A stretch of DNA of 50,890 bases from Eubacteriales bacterium (GTDB lineage Bacteria; Bacillota; Clostridia; Oscillospirales; Oscillospiraceae), in assembly GCA_030539285.1 (NCBI GenBank), contig JAUNSH010000015.1:1-50890 (forward strand), given 5' to 3'. Below are positions 28,430 to 36,199 of the stretch, one piece after another. The notes beneath the pieces were generated by a model. The model was given only the letters and a program-made list of their open reading frames with translations, searched no databases and was not told where the DNA came from. Made by a program: the position numbers and the translations under genes. Position 1 is the stretch's first letter. The number at the start of each line of letters is the position of its first letter.

Positions 28430-31400
28430 GTGTATTTAAAATCACTGGAACTACAGGGCTTCAAATCCTTCCCGGATAAAACGCTGATCCGCTTTGGCGA
28501 CGACATCACCGCCATCGTCGGCCCCAACGGCTCCGGAAAGTCGAATATCTCCGACGCGATCCTCTGGGTGCTGGGCGAGCAAAGCTCCAAGTCCCTGCGG
28601 GGCGCGAAGATGGAGGACGTGATCTTTGGCGGCACCCAGAAGCGCAGCGCCGTGGGCTTTGCCGAGGCCACCCTGACGCTGGACAACACCGACCGGGCGC
28701 TGGCCTACGACGCCGACGAGGTCATGATCACCCGCCGGTATTACCGCTCCGGCGACGGCGAATACTATATCAATAAGCAGTCCGCCCGGCTGCGGGATAT
28801 TAACGAATTGTTCATGGACACGGGCCTGGGCAAGGAGGGTTACTCCAACATCGGCCAGGGCCGCATCGACGAGATCCTCTCCCTGAAAAGCGGTGACCGC
28901 CGGGAGATCTTCGAGGAAGCCGCCGGTATCTCCAAGTACCGCCACCGCAAGGAGGAAACCGAGCGGAAGCTGGCCGCCACGGAGGATAACCTGCTTCGCA
29001 TTGGGGACAAGGTCTCCGAGCTGGAATTGCAGCTGGAACCGCTGAAGGTGCAGTCAGAAAAGGCGAAAAAATATCTGGAACTCAAGGATGAGCTGAAGGG
29101 CGTGGAGGTTGCCGTCTGGCTGGACACGCTGGATAAGCTGTCCGCCGCCGCCAAGAAGGCCGAGGAGGACTACGCTTCCGCATCCTTTGTCTTACAGCAG
29201 GCCCACGACGATCTGGATGCCCTCTACCGGCAGGCGGAGGAGCTGGGCAGGACCCTTCACGACCGGGATGGGGAGCTGGAAACCGTTCGCCTGAAAGCCA
29301 ATATGCTCTCTGCCACCCACCAACAGCTGGATGGTCAGATGGCGGTTTTGCAGGGCAACATGGATAATAACCGCTCCAACCTTGCCCGCATTGAGGAAGA
29401 ACTGAAAGGGCAGGAAGACCGCAGCGGCGGCATCACGGCCCAAATTCAGCAGACCGAAGTACGGATCAGGGAAATTGAGGGCAAGCTGGAAGAGAAACGG
29501 GCGGAACTGAGCAAATGCCAGCAGGAATTGACGGCCCTCACCGCCAGCGCTCAGGGCATTACCAAACAATATCTGGAACTTCGGGGCAAAGAATCCACCC
29601 TCGCGGCGGAGATCGCCGGGGCGGAAGCGGACGTGCGGGGTCTGGAAGAGAGCATGGTCCAGTCCCGGACGCGCTTAGAGCAGCTGGACGGCGACCTGTC
29701 CTCTGGCAGCGCCCGGCGGCACGAGGCCCAGACCAATCTGGATGGCTGCCGTCAGGAATTGAAGACCGCCCGGGAGAACGTAACCGCCGCGAATAACACC
29801 ATCTCCGGCTACACCCTGCGGAAGACTACCCGCGATAAGCGCCGGGAGGACTTAGAAGAGAAGCAGCGGGACCTGGACAGAACCCTGGATTCCGTGGCTG
29901 CGAAGATCAAGGTCTTCCGGGCCATGGAGCGGGATTTTGAAAGCTACAACAAGGCCGTCCGCATGGTCATGCAGGAGGCCCAGCGGGGCGCGCTGCGGAA
30001 CATTCACGGTCCTGTGTCCCGGCTGATTCGCACCGAGGACAGCTACGCCGTGGCAGTGGAAATCGCCCTGGGTGCAGCCATGCAGCAGATCGTGGTGGGA
30101 AGCGAAGCCGACGGCAAGGCGGCGATTTCCTACCTCAAGCGCACCGGCGGCGGCCGGGCCACCTTCCTGCCCATGAGCAATATTCAGGGCAGAAGCCTGC
30201 AGGAGACGGGTCTTGAAAACTGCCGGGGCTTTGTGGGAATTGCCTCCCAGCTTGTCAAAAGTGATGAAAAATACCGGGAGATTATTGAGAATCTGCTGGG
30301 CCGCACGGTCATCGTGCAGGACATGGACGCAGCCATCCATATGTCCCAGAAGTATCGCAGCCGCTTTAAGATCGTGACCCTGGACGGACAGGTCATGAAC
30401 CCCGGCGGCTCCATGACCGGCGGCTCCGTCAACAAAGATGCGGGTATCCTGTCCCGGGCCAACGAACTGGAAAAGCTTTCCTTACAGGAAAAGAAACTGC
30501 GGGAAGACCGGCAGGTGCTGGAAGCGGAGCTGACGGAAGCCCGCCGCCAGTGCGATCAGGTGGAGTTCCAGCTTTCCGCCGCCCGTGACCAGCTCCGGGA
30601 AGCGGAGGATCAGGTGCTCCGGCTGGAGGGCATGGAAAAGCAGCATGAAATTCTGCTCAACGCCATTGTGGAGGCGGAAAACGCCGCCCGCCGGGAGCGG
30701 GAAGCCCTCAACGAGCGCAACCGCACCGACCGGGAGCGCTACAGCGCCCAGCAGGCGAAAATTCAGGTATATAATCGTGATCTGGCGCAGACCCGGGAGA
30801 AAATCGGCCTCTTGGAGGGCAGCCAGACCGAGGCCGCCAACGAAAACGCCGCCATCACCGACCGCATGACGGCTCTCAAGACCGAGGAAGCCGCCATGGA
30901 GGCCGAGCGCTCCACGGCCCTGAGCCATATGGCGGATCTGCGGCAGCTGCAAGGGGCCATGGAGGGCGACCGGGAGAAGAAACAGGCCCTCATCGACTCC
31001 ATCCGGCAGGACAATGTCCGGCTGGAAGGGGAGATCGGGGAGCTTAAGCAGCGGCAGGCGGAAAACGACGCGGAAAACGCCGCCATGAACACAAAGGTAC
31101 AGCAGGTTCTGGAAAGCCGCATTGCCGCCGAGGCTGCCAAGACCAAGGCCGAGCGGGACGCTCAGGAGAAGAACAAGGACATCCTGAACATGGAGCGGGC
31201 CTGCGCCCTGCTGGAACAGAAGAAGGTCACCTCCTCCATGGAGGAGCGGCAGATCATCGACAAGCTGTGGGACACCTACGAGCTGACCCCCGGCACCGCC
31301 CCGGAATTCCGGGGGGAGATCGAGAACGTCACCGCCGGAAACCGCCGTATCGCGGAGCTGAAACGAAAGATTGCCGCCCTGGGCACTCCCAACCTGGGCG

Positions 31401-32002
31401 CCATCGAGGAATACGCCCGGGTCAATGAGCGGTATACCTACCTGGCAGGGCAGCGGGACGACGTGCTCAATTCCAAGCGGGAGCTTGAGAGCATCATCCG
31501 GGACATCACCGCGGAAATGACAACGATTTTTGTCACGGAATTTACGAAAATCGACCACTATTTCGGTCAGACCTTTGAGGAAATGTTCGGCGGCGGCAAG
31601 GGCCAGTTGATTCTGGAGGACCCGGAGAACCCCCTGACCTGCGGCATTGAGATCCGGGTGCAGCCTCCCGGAAAGCAGGTCAAGACCATCACGCTGCTCT
31701 CCGGCGGCGAGAAGGCCTTCGTGGCAACGGCACTGTACTTTGCCATTTTGAAGGTGCGGCCCACGCCCTTCTGTCTGCTGGACGAAATTGACGCGGCGCT
31801 GGACGACCGGAACGTGGAGCGGTTTGCAAGCTACCTGCACAATCTGTCGAAGAAGACACAGTTCATCGTCATCACCCACCGCCGGGGCACCATGGAGGCC
31901 TCCGACGTGCTCTACGGCGTGACCATGCAGGAGCAGGGCGTGAGTAAGCTTTTGCGGCTGGACCTGAACCAGATGGAAGAATATTTGGGCATCGTTGAGT
32001 AG
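28430..32002 (+). CDS. smc: Chromosome segregation protein SMC
   Basis: The 1,190-residue SMC ATPase of the condensin complex, which loops and compacts DNA together with ScpA and ScpB. The N-terminal head has Walker A GPNGSGKS (31-38). Two long coiled coils flank a hinge at about 500-660 (HGPVSRLIRTEDSYAVAVE, GRATFLPMSNIQGR, NPGGSMTGGSVNKD). The C-terminal head carries the ABC signature LSGGEKAF and Walker B FCLLDEIDAALDD. Length is standard. The start is GTG at 28430 with GAGGT upstream (GTATGAGGTTACGCT). It opens the housekeeping run smc-ftsY-rdgB-yhbY, a common order in Clostridia. Confidence 0.96.
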   Translation: MYLKSLELQGFKSFPDKTLIRFGDDITAIVGPNGSGKSNISDAILWVLGEQSSKSLRGAKMEDVIFGGTQKRSAVGFAEATLTLDNTDRALAYDADEVMITRRYYRSGDGEYYINKQSARLRDINELFMDTGLGKEGYSNIGQGRIDEILSLKSGDRREIFEEAAGISKYRHRKEETERKLAATEDNLLRIGDKVSELELQLEPLKVQSEKAKKYLELKDELKGVEVAVWLDTLDKLSAAAKKAEEDYASASFVLQQAHDDLDALYRQAEELGRTLHDRDGELETVRLKANMLSATHQQLDGQMAVLQGNMDNNRSNLARIEEELKGQEDRSGGITAQIQQTEVRIREIEGKLEEKRAELSKCQQELTALTASAQGITKQYLELRGKESTLAAEIAGAEADVRGLEESMVQSRTRLEQLDGDLSSGSARRHEAQTNLDGCRQELKTARENVTAANNTISGYTLRKTTRDKRREDLEEKQRDLDRTLDSVAAKIKVFRAMERDFESYNKAVRMVMQEAQRGALRNIHGPVSRLIRTEDSYAVAVEIALGAAMQQIVVGSEADGKAAISYLKRTGGGRATFLPMSNIQGRSLQETGLENCRGFVGIASQLVKSDEKYREIIENLLGRTVIVQDMDAAIHMSQKYRSRFKIVTLDGQVMNPGGSMTGGSVNKDAGILSRANELEKLSLQEKKLREDRQVLEAELTEARRQCDQVEFQLSAARDQLREAEDQVLRLEGMEKQHEILLNAIVEAENAARREREALNERNRTDRERYSAQQAKIQVYNRDLAQTREKIGLLEGSQTEAANENAAITDRMTALKTEEAAMEAERSTALSHMADLRQLQGAMEGDREKKQALIDSIRQDNVRLEGEIGELKQRQAENDAENAAMNTKVQQVLESRIAAEAAKTKAERDAQEKNKDILNMERACALLEQKKVTSSMEERQIIDKLWDTYELTPGTAPEFRGEIENVTAGNRRIAELKRKIAALGTPNLGAIEEYARVNERYTYLAGQRDDVLNSKRELESIIRDITAEMTTIFVTEFTKIDHYFGQTFEEMFGGGKGQLILEDPENPLTCGIEIRVQPPGKQVKTITLLSGGEKAFVATALYFAILKVRPTPFCLLDEIDAALDDRNVERFASYLHNLSKKTQFIVITHRRGTMEASDVLYGVTMQEQGVSKLLRLDLNQMEEYLGIVE

Positions 32003-32031
32003 AGATACAAGATATTCTTGACAATAACAGT

Positions 32032-32142
32032 CCGTAGGGGGCGATGCCCACATCGCCCCGCGGTATCGGCATACGATGCTTGCAGCGTTTCGGCGAATAC
32101 GAAGCCTGTGCCAAGGGGCGATGTGGGCATCGCCCCCTACGG
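32032..32142. mobile_element. 111-bp MITE-like element with perfect 28-bp terminal inverted repeats
   Basis: Positions 32032-32059 and 32115-32142 are exact reverse complements, starting CCGTAGGGGGCGATG and ending CATCGCCCCCTACGG. The inside is noncoding. It sits between smc and ftsY. The GTAGGGG ends recur in the element at 38632-38721. Confidence 0.85.
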
Positions 32143-32174
32143 TAAGCGTATAATTTTTAGACTAGGAGAAAACT

Positions 32175-33080
32175 ATGGGATTTTTTGATAAAATCAAGGA
32201 AGGACTGGCGAAGACCCGAGACGCTCTCAGCGATTCTCTGGGCAGCGTGTTTACAGGCTTTACCGAAATCGACGACGATTTCTATGACGAATTGGAGGAG
32301 AGCCTGATCCTGGCGGACCTGGGCGTGGACACGGCCTGCAAGGCGGTGGAGCGGCTGAGAAAAGCTGTCCGGGAAAAGCATCTCAAGACCACTGAGGAAG
32401 CCAGAACCGCCCTCAAGGAGATTCTGGTGGAAATGCTGAACGTGGGGGACACGGCCCTAAACTTAAGCACCACCCCCAGCGTGGTGCTGGTCATCGGTGT
32501 CAACGGCGTGGGCAAGACCACCACCATCGGTAAGATCGCCACCCAGCTGACCCGGCAGGGGAAGAAGGTCCTGCTGGTGGCGGCGGACACCTTCCGGGCG
32601 GCAGCTGCTGACCAGCTGGAAATTTGGGCACAGCGCAGCGGCGCGTCCATCGTCCGGCAGAACGAGGGTGCCGACCCGGCATCTGTTGTCTACGACGGCA
32701 TTCAGGCCGCCCGGGCGCGGCAGGTGGACGTCATCATCATCGACACCGCCGGACGGCTCCACAACAAGGCAAACCTCATGAACGAGCTGAACAAGATCAG
32801 CCGCATCATCGACCGGGAGCTGCCCGGTGCCGCCCGGGAGACCCTGCTGGTGCTGGACGGCACCACGGGTCAGAACGGCCTGATCCAGGCCAAGCAGTTC
32901 AAGGAGATCGCCGGGGTCACCGCCATCGCCCTGACCAAGCTGGACGGCACCGCCAAGGGCGGCATCGTCATCGCCGTGGCGGATGCTTTGCAGATTCCCG
33001 TGAAATTTGTGGGCGTGGGGGAGCAGGCCGATGACCTGATGCCCTTCGAAGCCAGGGATTTTGTGGAGGCGCTGATCTGA
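32175..33080 (+). CDS. ftsY: Signal recognition particle receptor FtsY
   Basis: A 301-residue SRP-receptor GTPase that docks ribosome-SRP complexes at the membrane. The short N-terminal helical domain (about 1-85) is followed by the G domain. G1 is GVNGVGKT (108-115), then DTFRAAAADQL, DTAGRLHNK and TKLDGTAKGG, and the C-terminal end is DLMPFEARDFVEALI, typical of FtsY. It lacks the long acidic A domain of E. coli, as usual in Firmicutes. AGGAGA precedes the ATG. Its stop overlaps the start of rdgB by one base (TGATG). Confidence 0.96.
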   Translation: MGFFDKIKEGLAKTRDALSDSLGSVFTGFTEIDDDFYDELEESLILADLGVDTACKAVERLRKAVREKHLKTTEEARTALKEILVEMLNVGDTALNLSTTPSVVLVIGVNGVGKTTTIGKIATQLTRQGKKVLLVAADTFRAAAADQLEIWAQRSGASIVRQNEGADPASVVYDGIQAARARQVDVIIIDTAGRLHNKANLMNELNKISRIIDRELPGAARETLLVLDGTTGQNGLIQAKQFKEIAGVTAIALTKLDGTAKGGIVIAVADALQIPVKFVGVGEQADDLMPFEARDFVEALI

Positions 33081-33685
33081 TGAAAGTAGTTTTGGCAAGT
33101 AAAAATCCCCACAAATTGGTGGAGATCAGTAAAATCACCGAGAAATTCGGCTTTGAATTGGTATTACAGTCCGAGTTGGGCGTGGACATCGACGTGGAGG
33201 AAACGGGAACCACCTTTGAGGAAAATTCCTTTATCAAGGCGGAAGCGGTCATGAAGGCCACGGGGCTGCCGGCGCTGGCGGACGACTCCGGCATCGCGGT
33301 GGACGCTCTGAACGGCGAACCCGGCATCTACTCCGCCCGGTACGGCTTTGACGAAAGCCTTGACGACTGGGGCCGTTTGCAGCTGCTGCTGAAAAATACG
33401 GAAAACGTCCCCGACGGGCAGCGGCAGGCGAAATTCGTCTGCGTCATCACCATGGTGACCCCTGAGGGGCAAGTAATTCAGGCCCGGGGCGAAATCCACG
33501 GCGAGCTGCTCCGTGCTCCCGCTGGGGAAAACGGCTTCGGCTACGACCCCATTTTCTATTACCCGCCCATGGGCAAGACCACGGCAGAGATGGCCCCGGA
33601 GGAGAAAAATCAGGTGTCCCACCGGGCAAACGCCCTGCGGGTGTTCTACGACAAATTAAAGGAGGCAGGCTATGCTGACAAGTAA
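33080..33685 (+). CDS. rdgB: XTP/dITP diphosphatase (RdgB/HAM1)
   Basis: A 201-residue house-cleaning pyrophosphatase that hydrolyses dITP, XTP and ITP to monophosphates, keeping deaminated purines out of DNA and RNA. Family marks are the N-terminal VVLASKNPHKLVEI, then TGLPALADDSGIAVDALNGEPGIYSARY, and GFGYDPIFYYP, with SHRANAL near the end. All are intact. It begins on the last base of ftsY and overlaps yhbY by 14 bp, so the three are translationally coupled. Confidence 0.95.
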   Translation: MKVVLASKNPHKLVEISKITEKFGFELVLQSELGVDIDVEETGTTFEENSFIKAEAVMKATGLPALADDSGIAVDALNGEPGIYSARYGFDESLDDWGRLQLLLKNTENVPDGQRQAKFVCVITMVTPEGQVIQARGEIHGELLRAPAGENGFGYDPIFYYPPMGKTTAEMAPEEKNQVSHRANALRVFYDKLKEAGYADK

Positions 33686-34142
33686 GGAACGGGCCCAGCT
33701 GCGGGCGCAGGCCAATACGCTGGAAACCACCCTGATGGTGGGCAAGGACGGCGTGACGGAAGCGGTGGCGGCGGAAGCGGATCGGCTGCTGACCGCAAGA
33801 GAACTGGTCAAGGGCAAGGTGCTGGAAACCGCCCTCATGAGCCCTCGTGAAGTGTCCGACGCCCTGTGCGAGGTCACGGGAGCCGAGGGCATCGCCTGCG
33901 TAGGCAATAAATTCGTGATCTGGCGGTTCTCCGAAAAATGCCAGGAGGCCCGGAACCAGACCGGCCGTGCCAAGCGGAAGGACCCCCCAAAATCCAAGGC
34001 TGACCCCGTGGGCAAGGGCGTCCGCGCCCGTCGTGCCGCCGCGAAAAAAGTTCGGGAGCAGCGCAACCAGTATTTCCGGGAACAGGCCATCGAAAAGTCC
34101 ATCGAGCGCAGCCGGGAAAAGCAGCTGCGGGGCGAGGACTGA
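33672..34142 (+). CDS. yhbY: YhbY/CRS1 RNA-binding ribosome assembly protein
   Basis: A 156-residue protein whose first 95 or so residues are the CRM domain found in YhbY, a factor that binds pre-50S ribosomes. Recognisable blocks are LTSKERAQLRAQANTLETTL, VGKDGVTEAV and GKVLETALMSPREVSDAL, with a GNKFVIWR end strand. The last 50 residues are a very basic extension (RARRAAAKKVREQRNQ) absent from the short E. coli protein and probably an RNA contact. AAGGAGG lies at good spacing upstream, within the end of rdgB. Confidence 0.9.
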   Translation: MLTSKERAQLRAQANTLETTLMVGKDGVTEAVAAEADRLLTARELVKGKVLETALMSPREVSDALCEVTGAEGIACVGNKFVIWRFSEKCQEARNQTGRAKRKDPPKSKADPVGKGVRARRAAAKKVREQRNQYFREQAIEKSIERSREKQLRGED

Positions 34143-34144
34143 GC

Positions 34145-34443
34145 AAGTTGAAAGTTGAAAATGGAAAGTTGAAAGTTTGAAGGTTCCAACGGAACAAATT
34201 GAAATCATCCCCAAAGATGTGATTCAAGGTTTAAATCTTGCAAAAAGCCCGAAAAAAGAGCGTATGTAATCCTGAGCGGAGCGGCTTGCCGCGTAGTCGA
34301 AGGATCTTCGCACTGATTCAACCATTCTGCCCCATGAAATGCGTAGATCCTTCGACTCGCTGCGCTCGCTCAGGATGACATAAACGGACATTTTGCGTTA
34401 TTCGTAACATTAATTTTCAACTTTCAACTTTCAATTTTCAATT
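34145..34443. repeat. Composite palindromic repeat with TTGAAAG-rich ends
   Basis: The 320-bp gap between yhbY and nadD contains no gene. The left edge is a run of AAGTTGAAA-type units and the right edge is its inverse (TTTCAACTTTCAA). Inside lies an inverted pair, TCCTGAGCGGAGCGG..TCGAAGGATC and GATCCTTCGACTCG..CGCTCAGGA. Similar ends are seen at 36046-36146 and 50866-50890, and a related layout at 42378-42680. Confidence 0.8.
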
Positions 34444-34462
34444 AAAAAGAAGAAGGGGTACT

Positions 34463-35641
34463 ATGGAACGAATCGGCATTTACGGCGGGACTTTCAACCC
34501 ACCCCATATTGGACACATACAGGCGGCGAAGCAGGCCGTCACGGCGCTGGGGCTGGGGAAACTCCTGCTGATTCCGGCCTATGCCCCGCCCCACAAGGCG
34601 GTGCTGCCGGTGCATTCCCCCACGGCCCGGCAGCGTCTGGAAATGCTGCGCATTGCCGCGGCGGACTACCCGGAAATCGAGGTTTCCGATATGGAGCTTC
34701 GGCGGGAGGGCGTCAGCTACTCCTTTGAAACGGTGGAAGCGGTACGGGGGCAGTACCCGGACGCAGAGCTGGTGCTGCTTATGGGCACGGATATGTTCCT
34801 GACCTTCGACACCTGGATGCACCCGGAGGAGATCCTGAAAAACGCATCATTGGGTGTCTTTTATCGGGGAGATAAGGGGGAACAGCCCGCTATCGCCAAG
34901 AAAAAGGCGGAAATGGAAGAAAAGGGTGCCACAGTCTATCTGGTGCGCAACGATGTGATCCCCATTTCCTCCACCCAGATGCGCAGGCTTCTGGCCTTCC
35001 GCTGCGCCGGGGAGTTCCTGCCGGAGGGGGTGCTGGATTACATCCGGGAGAACCGTCTCTACGACACCCGGTCGGCCTGGAAGAACCTGCCCATGGAGGA
35101 GCTGGAACAGGTGGTGGTGAGTCTCTTAAACCCCAACCGGGTGGCCCATGTGCTGGGCTGCCGGGACACGGCGGTGGCGCTGGCCAAGCGCTGGGGGGCG
35201 GACGTTAAGGACGCGGCCCGGGCAGGGATCCTGCACGACATTACCAAGGCCATTGACGGCCCCCTGCAATTGACATTGTGCGACGCCTATGGTAAACTGT
35301 TAGACGATTTTTCCAAGCGCTATCCCAGAACGCTTCACGCGCTGACCGGCTCCATGGTTGCCCAGCGGATTTTTGGGGAAAATGAGAACGTGGTCTCCGC
35401 CATCGAGTTCCACACCACCGGAAGGGCAAATATGACCCTGCTGGAAAAAATTATCTACGTGGCGGACTACATGGAGCCAAACCGGGACTTCCCCGGAGTG
35501 GAGCGGCTGCGGGAACTGGCCTTTACCGATATTGACGCGGCGCTGAAGCTGGGGCTGGAAATGACCTTGGAGCACCTGCATGAGCAGGGAGCTGAAGTTT
35601 CTCCCGCCTCCCAAAGCGCCCTGGCGTGGCTCAACCGATAA
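34463..35641 (+). CDS. nadD: NadD-YqeK fusion: nicotinate-nucleotide adenylyltransferase plus HD-domain hydrolase
   Basis: A 392-residue two-domain protein. Residues 1-197 are NadD, which joins ATP and nicotinate mononucleotide in NAD synthesis: GIYGGTFNPPHIGH at the N-terminus, VLLMGTDMF, and ISSTQMRRLL near the end. Residues about 205-392 are an HD domain like YqeK (RVAHVLGCRDTAVALAKRWG, AGILHDITKA, IEFHTTGRANMTLLEKIIYVAD in sections), an Ap4A-type hydrolase. In Bacillus these are separate neighbours, yqeJ and yqeK. Here one frame reads through with a short linker (RLYDTRSAWKNLPMEELE). Both active sites look intact. rsfS follows 25 bp later. Confidence 0.93.
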   Translation: MERIGIYGGTFNPPHIGHIQAAKQAVTALGLGKLLLIPAYAPPHKAVLPVHSPTARQRLEMLRIAAADYPEIEVSDMELRREGVSYSFETVEAVRGQYPDAELVLLMGTDMFLTFDTWMHPEEILKNASLGVFYRGDKGEQPAIAKKKAEMEEKGATVYLVRNDVIPISSTQMRRLLAFRCAGEFLPEGVLDYIRENRLYDTRSAWKNLPMEELEQVVVSLLNPNRVAHVLGCRDTAVALAKRWGADVKDAARAGILHDITKAIDGPLQLTLCDAYGKLLDDFSKRYPRTLHALTGSMVAQRIFGENENVVSAIEFHTTGRANMTLLEKIIYVADYMEPNRDFPGVERLRELAFTDIDAALKLGLEMTLEHLHEQGAEVSPASQSALAWLNR

Positions 35642-35666
35642 ATAGTATCCAGAAAGGATAGATGTT

Positions 35667-36035
35667 ATGTTAACACCCAAAGAAATTGCCTATGAGGTAA
35701 CCAAGGCCTTGGATGCCAAGAAGGGCATGGACATTAAGCTTTTGAAAATCGACCGGGTCAGCAGTCTGGCAGACTACTTCCTGATCTGCACCGGCACCTC
35801 CAACACCCACGTCAAGACCCTGTGCGACTACGCCGAGTACACCCTGGAACAGCTGGGAGAGCCGATGCTGGGCCGGGAGGGCCACCGGGGCAGCGCCTGG
35901 GAGCTATTAGACTACGGCACCATCGTGGTCCACGTCTTCACCGAGGAAGCCCGGAAGTTCTACGATCTGGAACGCCTGTGGGCCGACGCCGAGGTCGTGG
36001 ATTTGAAGGAAATCATCCCGGAATTGCAGGACTGA
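35667..36035 (+). CDS. rsfS: Ribosomal silencing factor RsfS
   Basis: A 122-residue RsfS (YbeB/DUF143) protein, which binds ribosomal protein L14 and blocks subunit joining when nutrients run low. Family marks are DIKLLKIDRVSSLADYFLIC, GTSNTHVKTLCDYAEYTLEQ, and GREGHRGSAWELLDYGTIVV with HVFTEEARKFYDLERLW. The length is standard. It follows nadD-yqeK by 25 bp, with AGAAAGGATAG before the ATG, the usual gene order in Firmicutes. Confidence 0.95.
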   Translation: MLTPKEIAYEVTKALDAKKGMDIKLLKIDRVSSLADYFLICTGTSNTHVKTLCDYAEYTLEQLGEPMLGREGHRGSAWELLDYGTIVVHVFTEEARKFYDLERLWADAEVVDLKEIIPELQD

Positions 36036-36045
36036 GCGGATAGTT

Positions 36046-36146
36046 GAAAAGGAAAATTGAAAGTTGAAAGTTAAGGAGTCCCTGCGGGACAAATTTTAAT
36101 CATCCCCGAAGGGGATACCACAACTTTCCACTTTCAACTGTCAACT
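36046..36146. repeat. TTGAAAG-type palindromic repeat between rsfS and leuS
   Basis: The left edge AAAATTGAAAGTTGAAAG and right edge CTTTCCACTTTCAACTG are inverse. Inside are two short hairpins, GTCCCTGCGGGAC and ATCCCCGAAGGGGAT. It fills most of the 164-bp gap, so there is no room for a T-box leader before leuS. Confidence 0.8.
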
Positions 36147-36199
36147 CTACCGATGATATTATTGCCGCAAGAAAGCGGTTTAAGAGAGGAATGTTCATC

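Noticed and set aside
30482-32053. 523-codon minus-strand frame
   Set aside because: Leu/Gly/His-rich antisense shadow of smc, which has intact motifs throughout.
36036-36199. T-box riboswitch before leuS
   Set aside because: The gap is filled by a TTGAAAG-type palindrome; no T-box consensus or specifier stem is visible and there is no terminator before the start.
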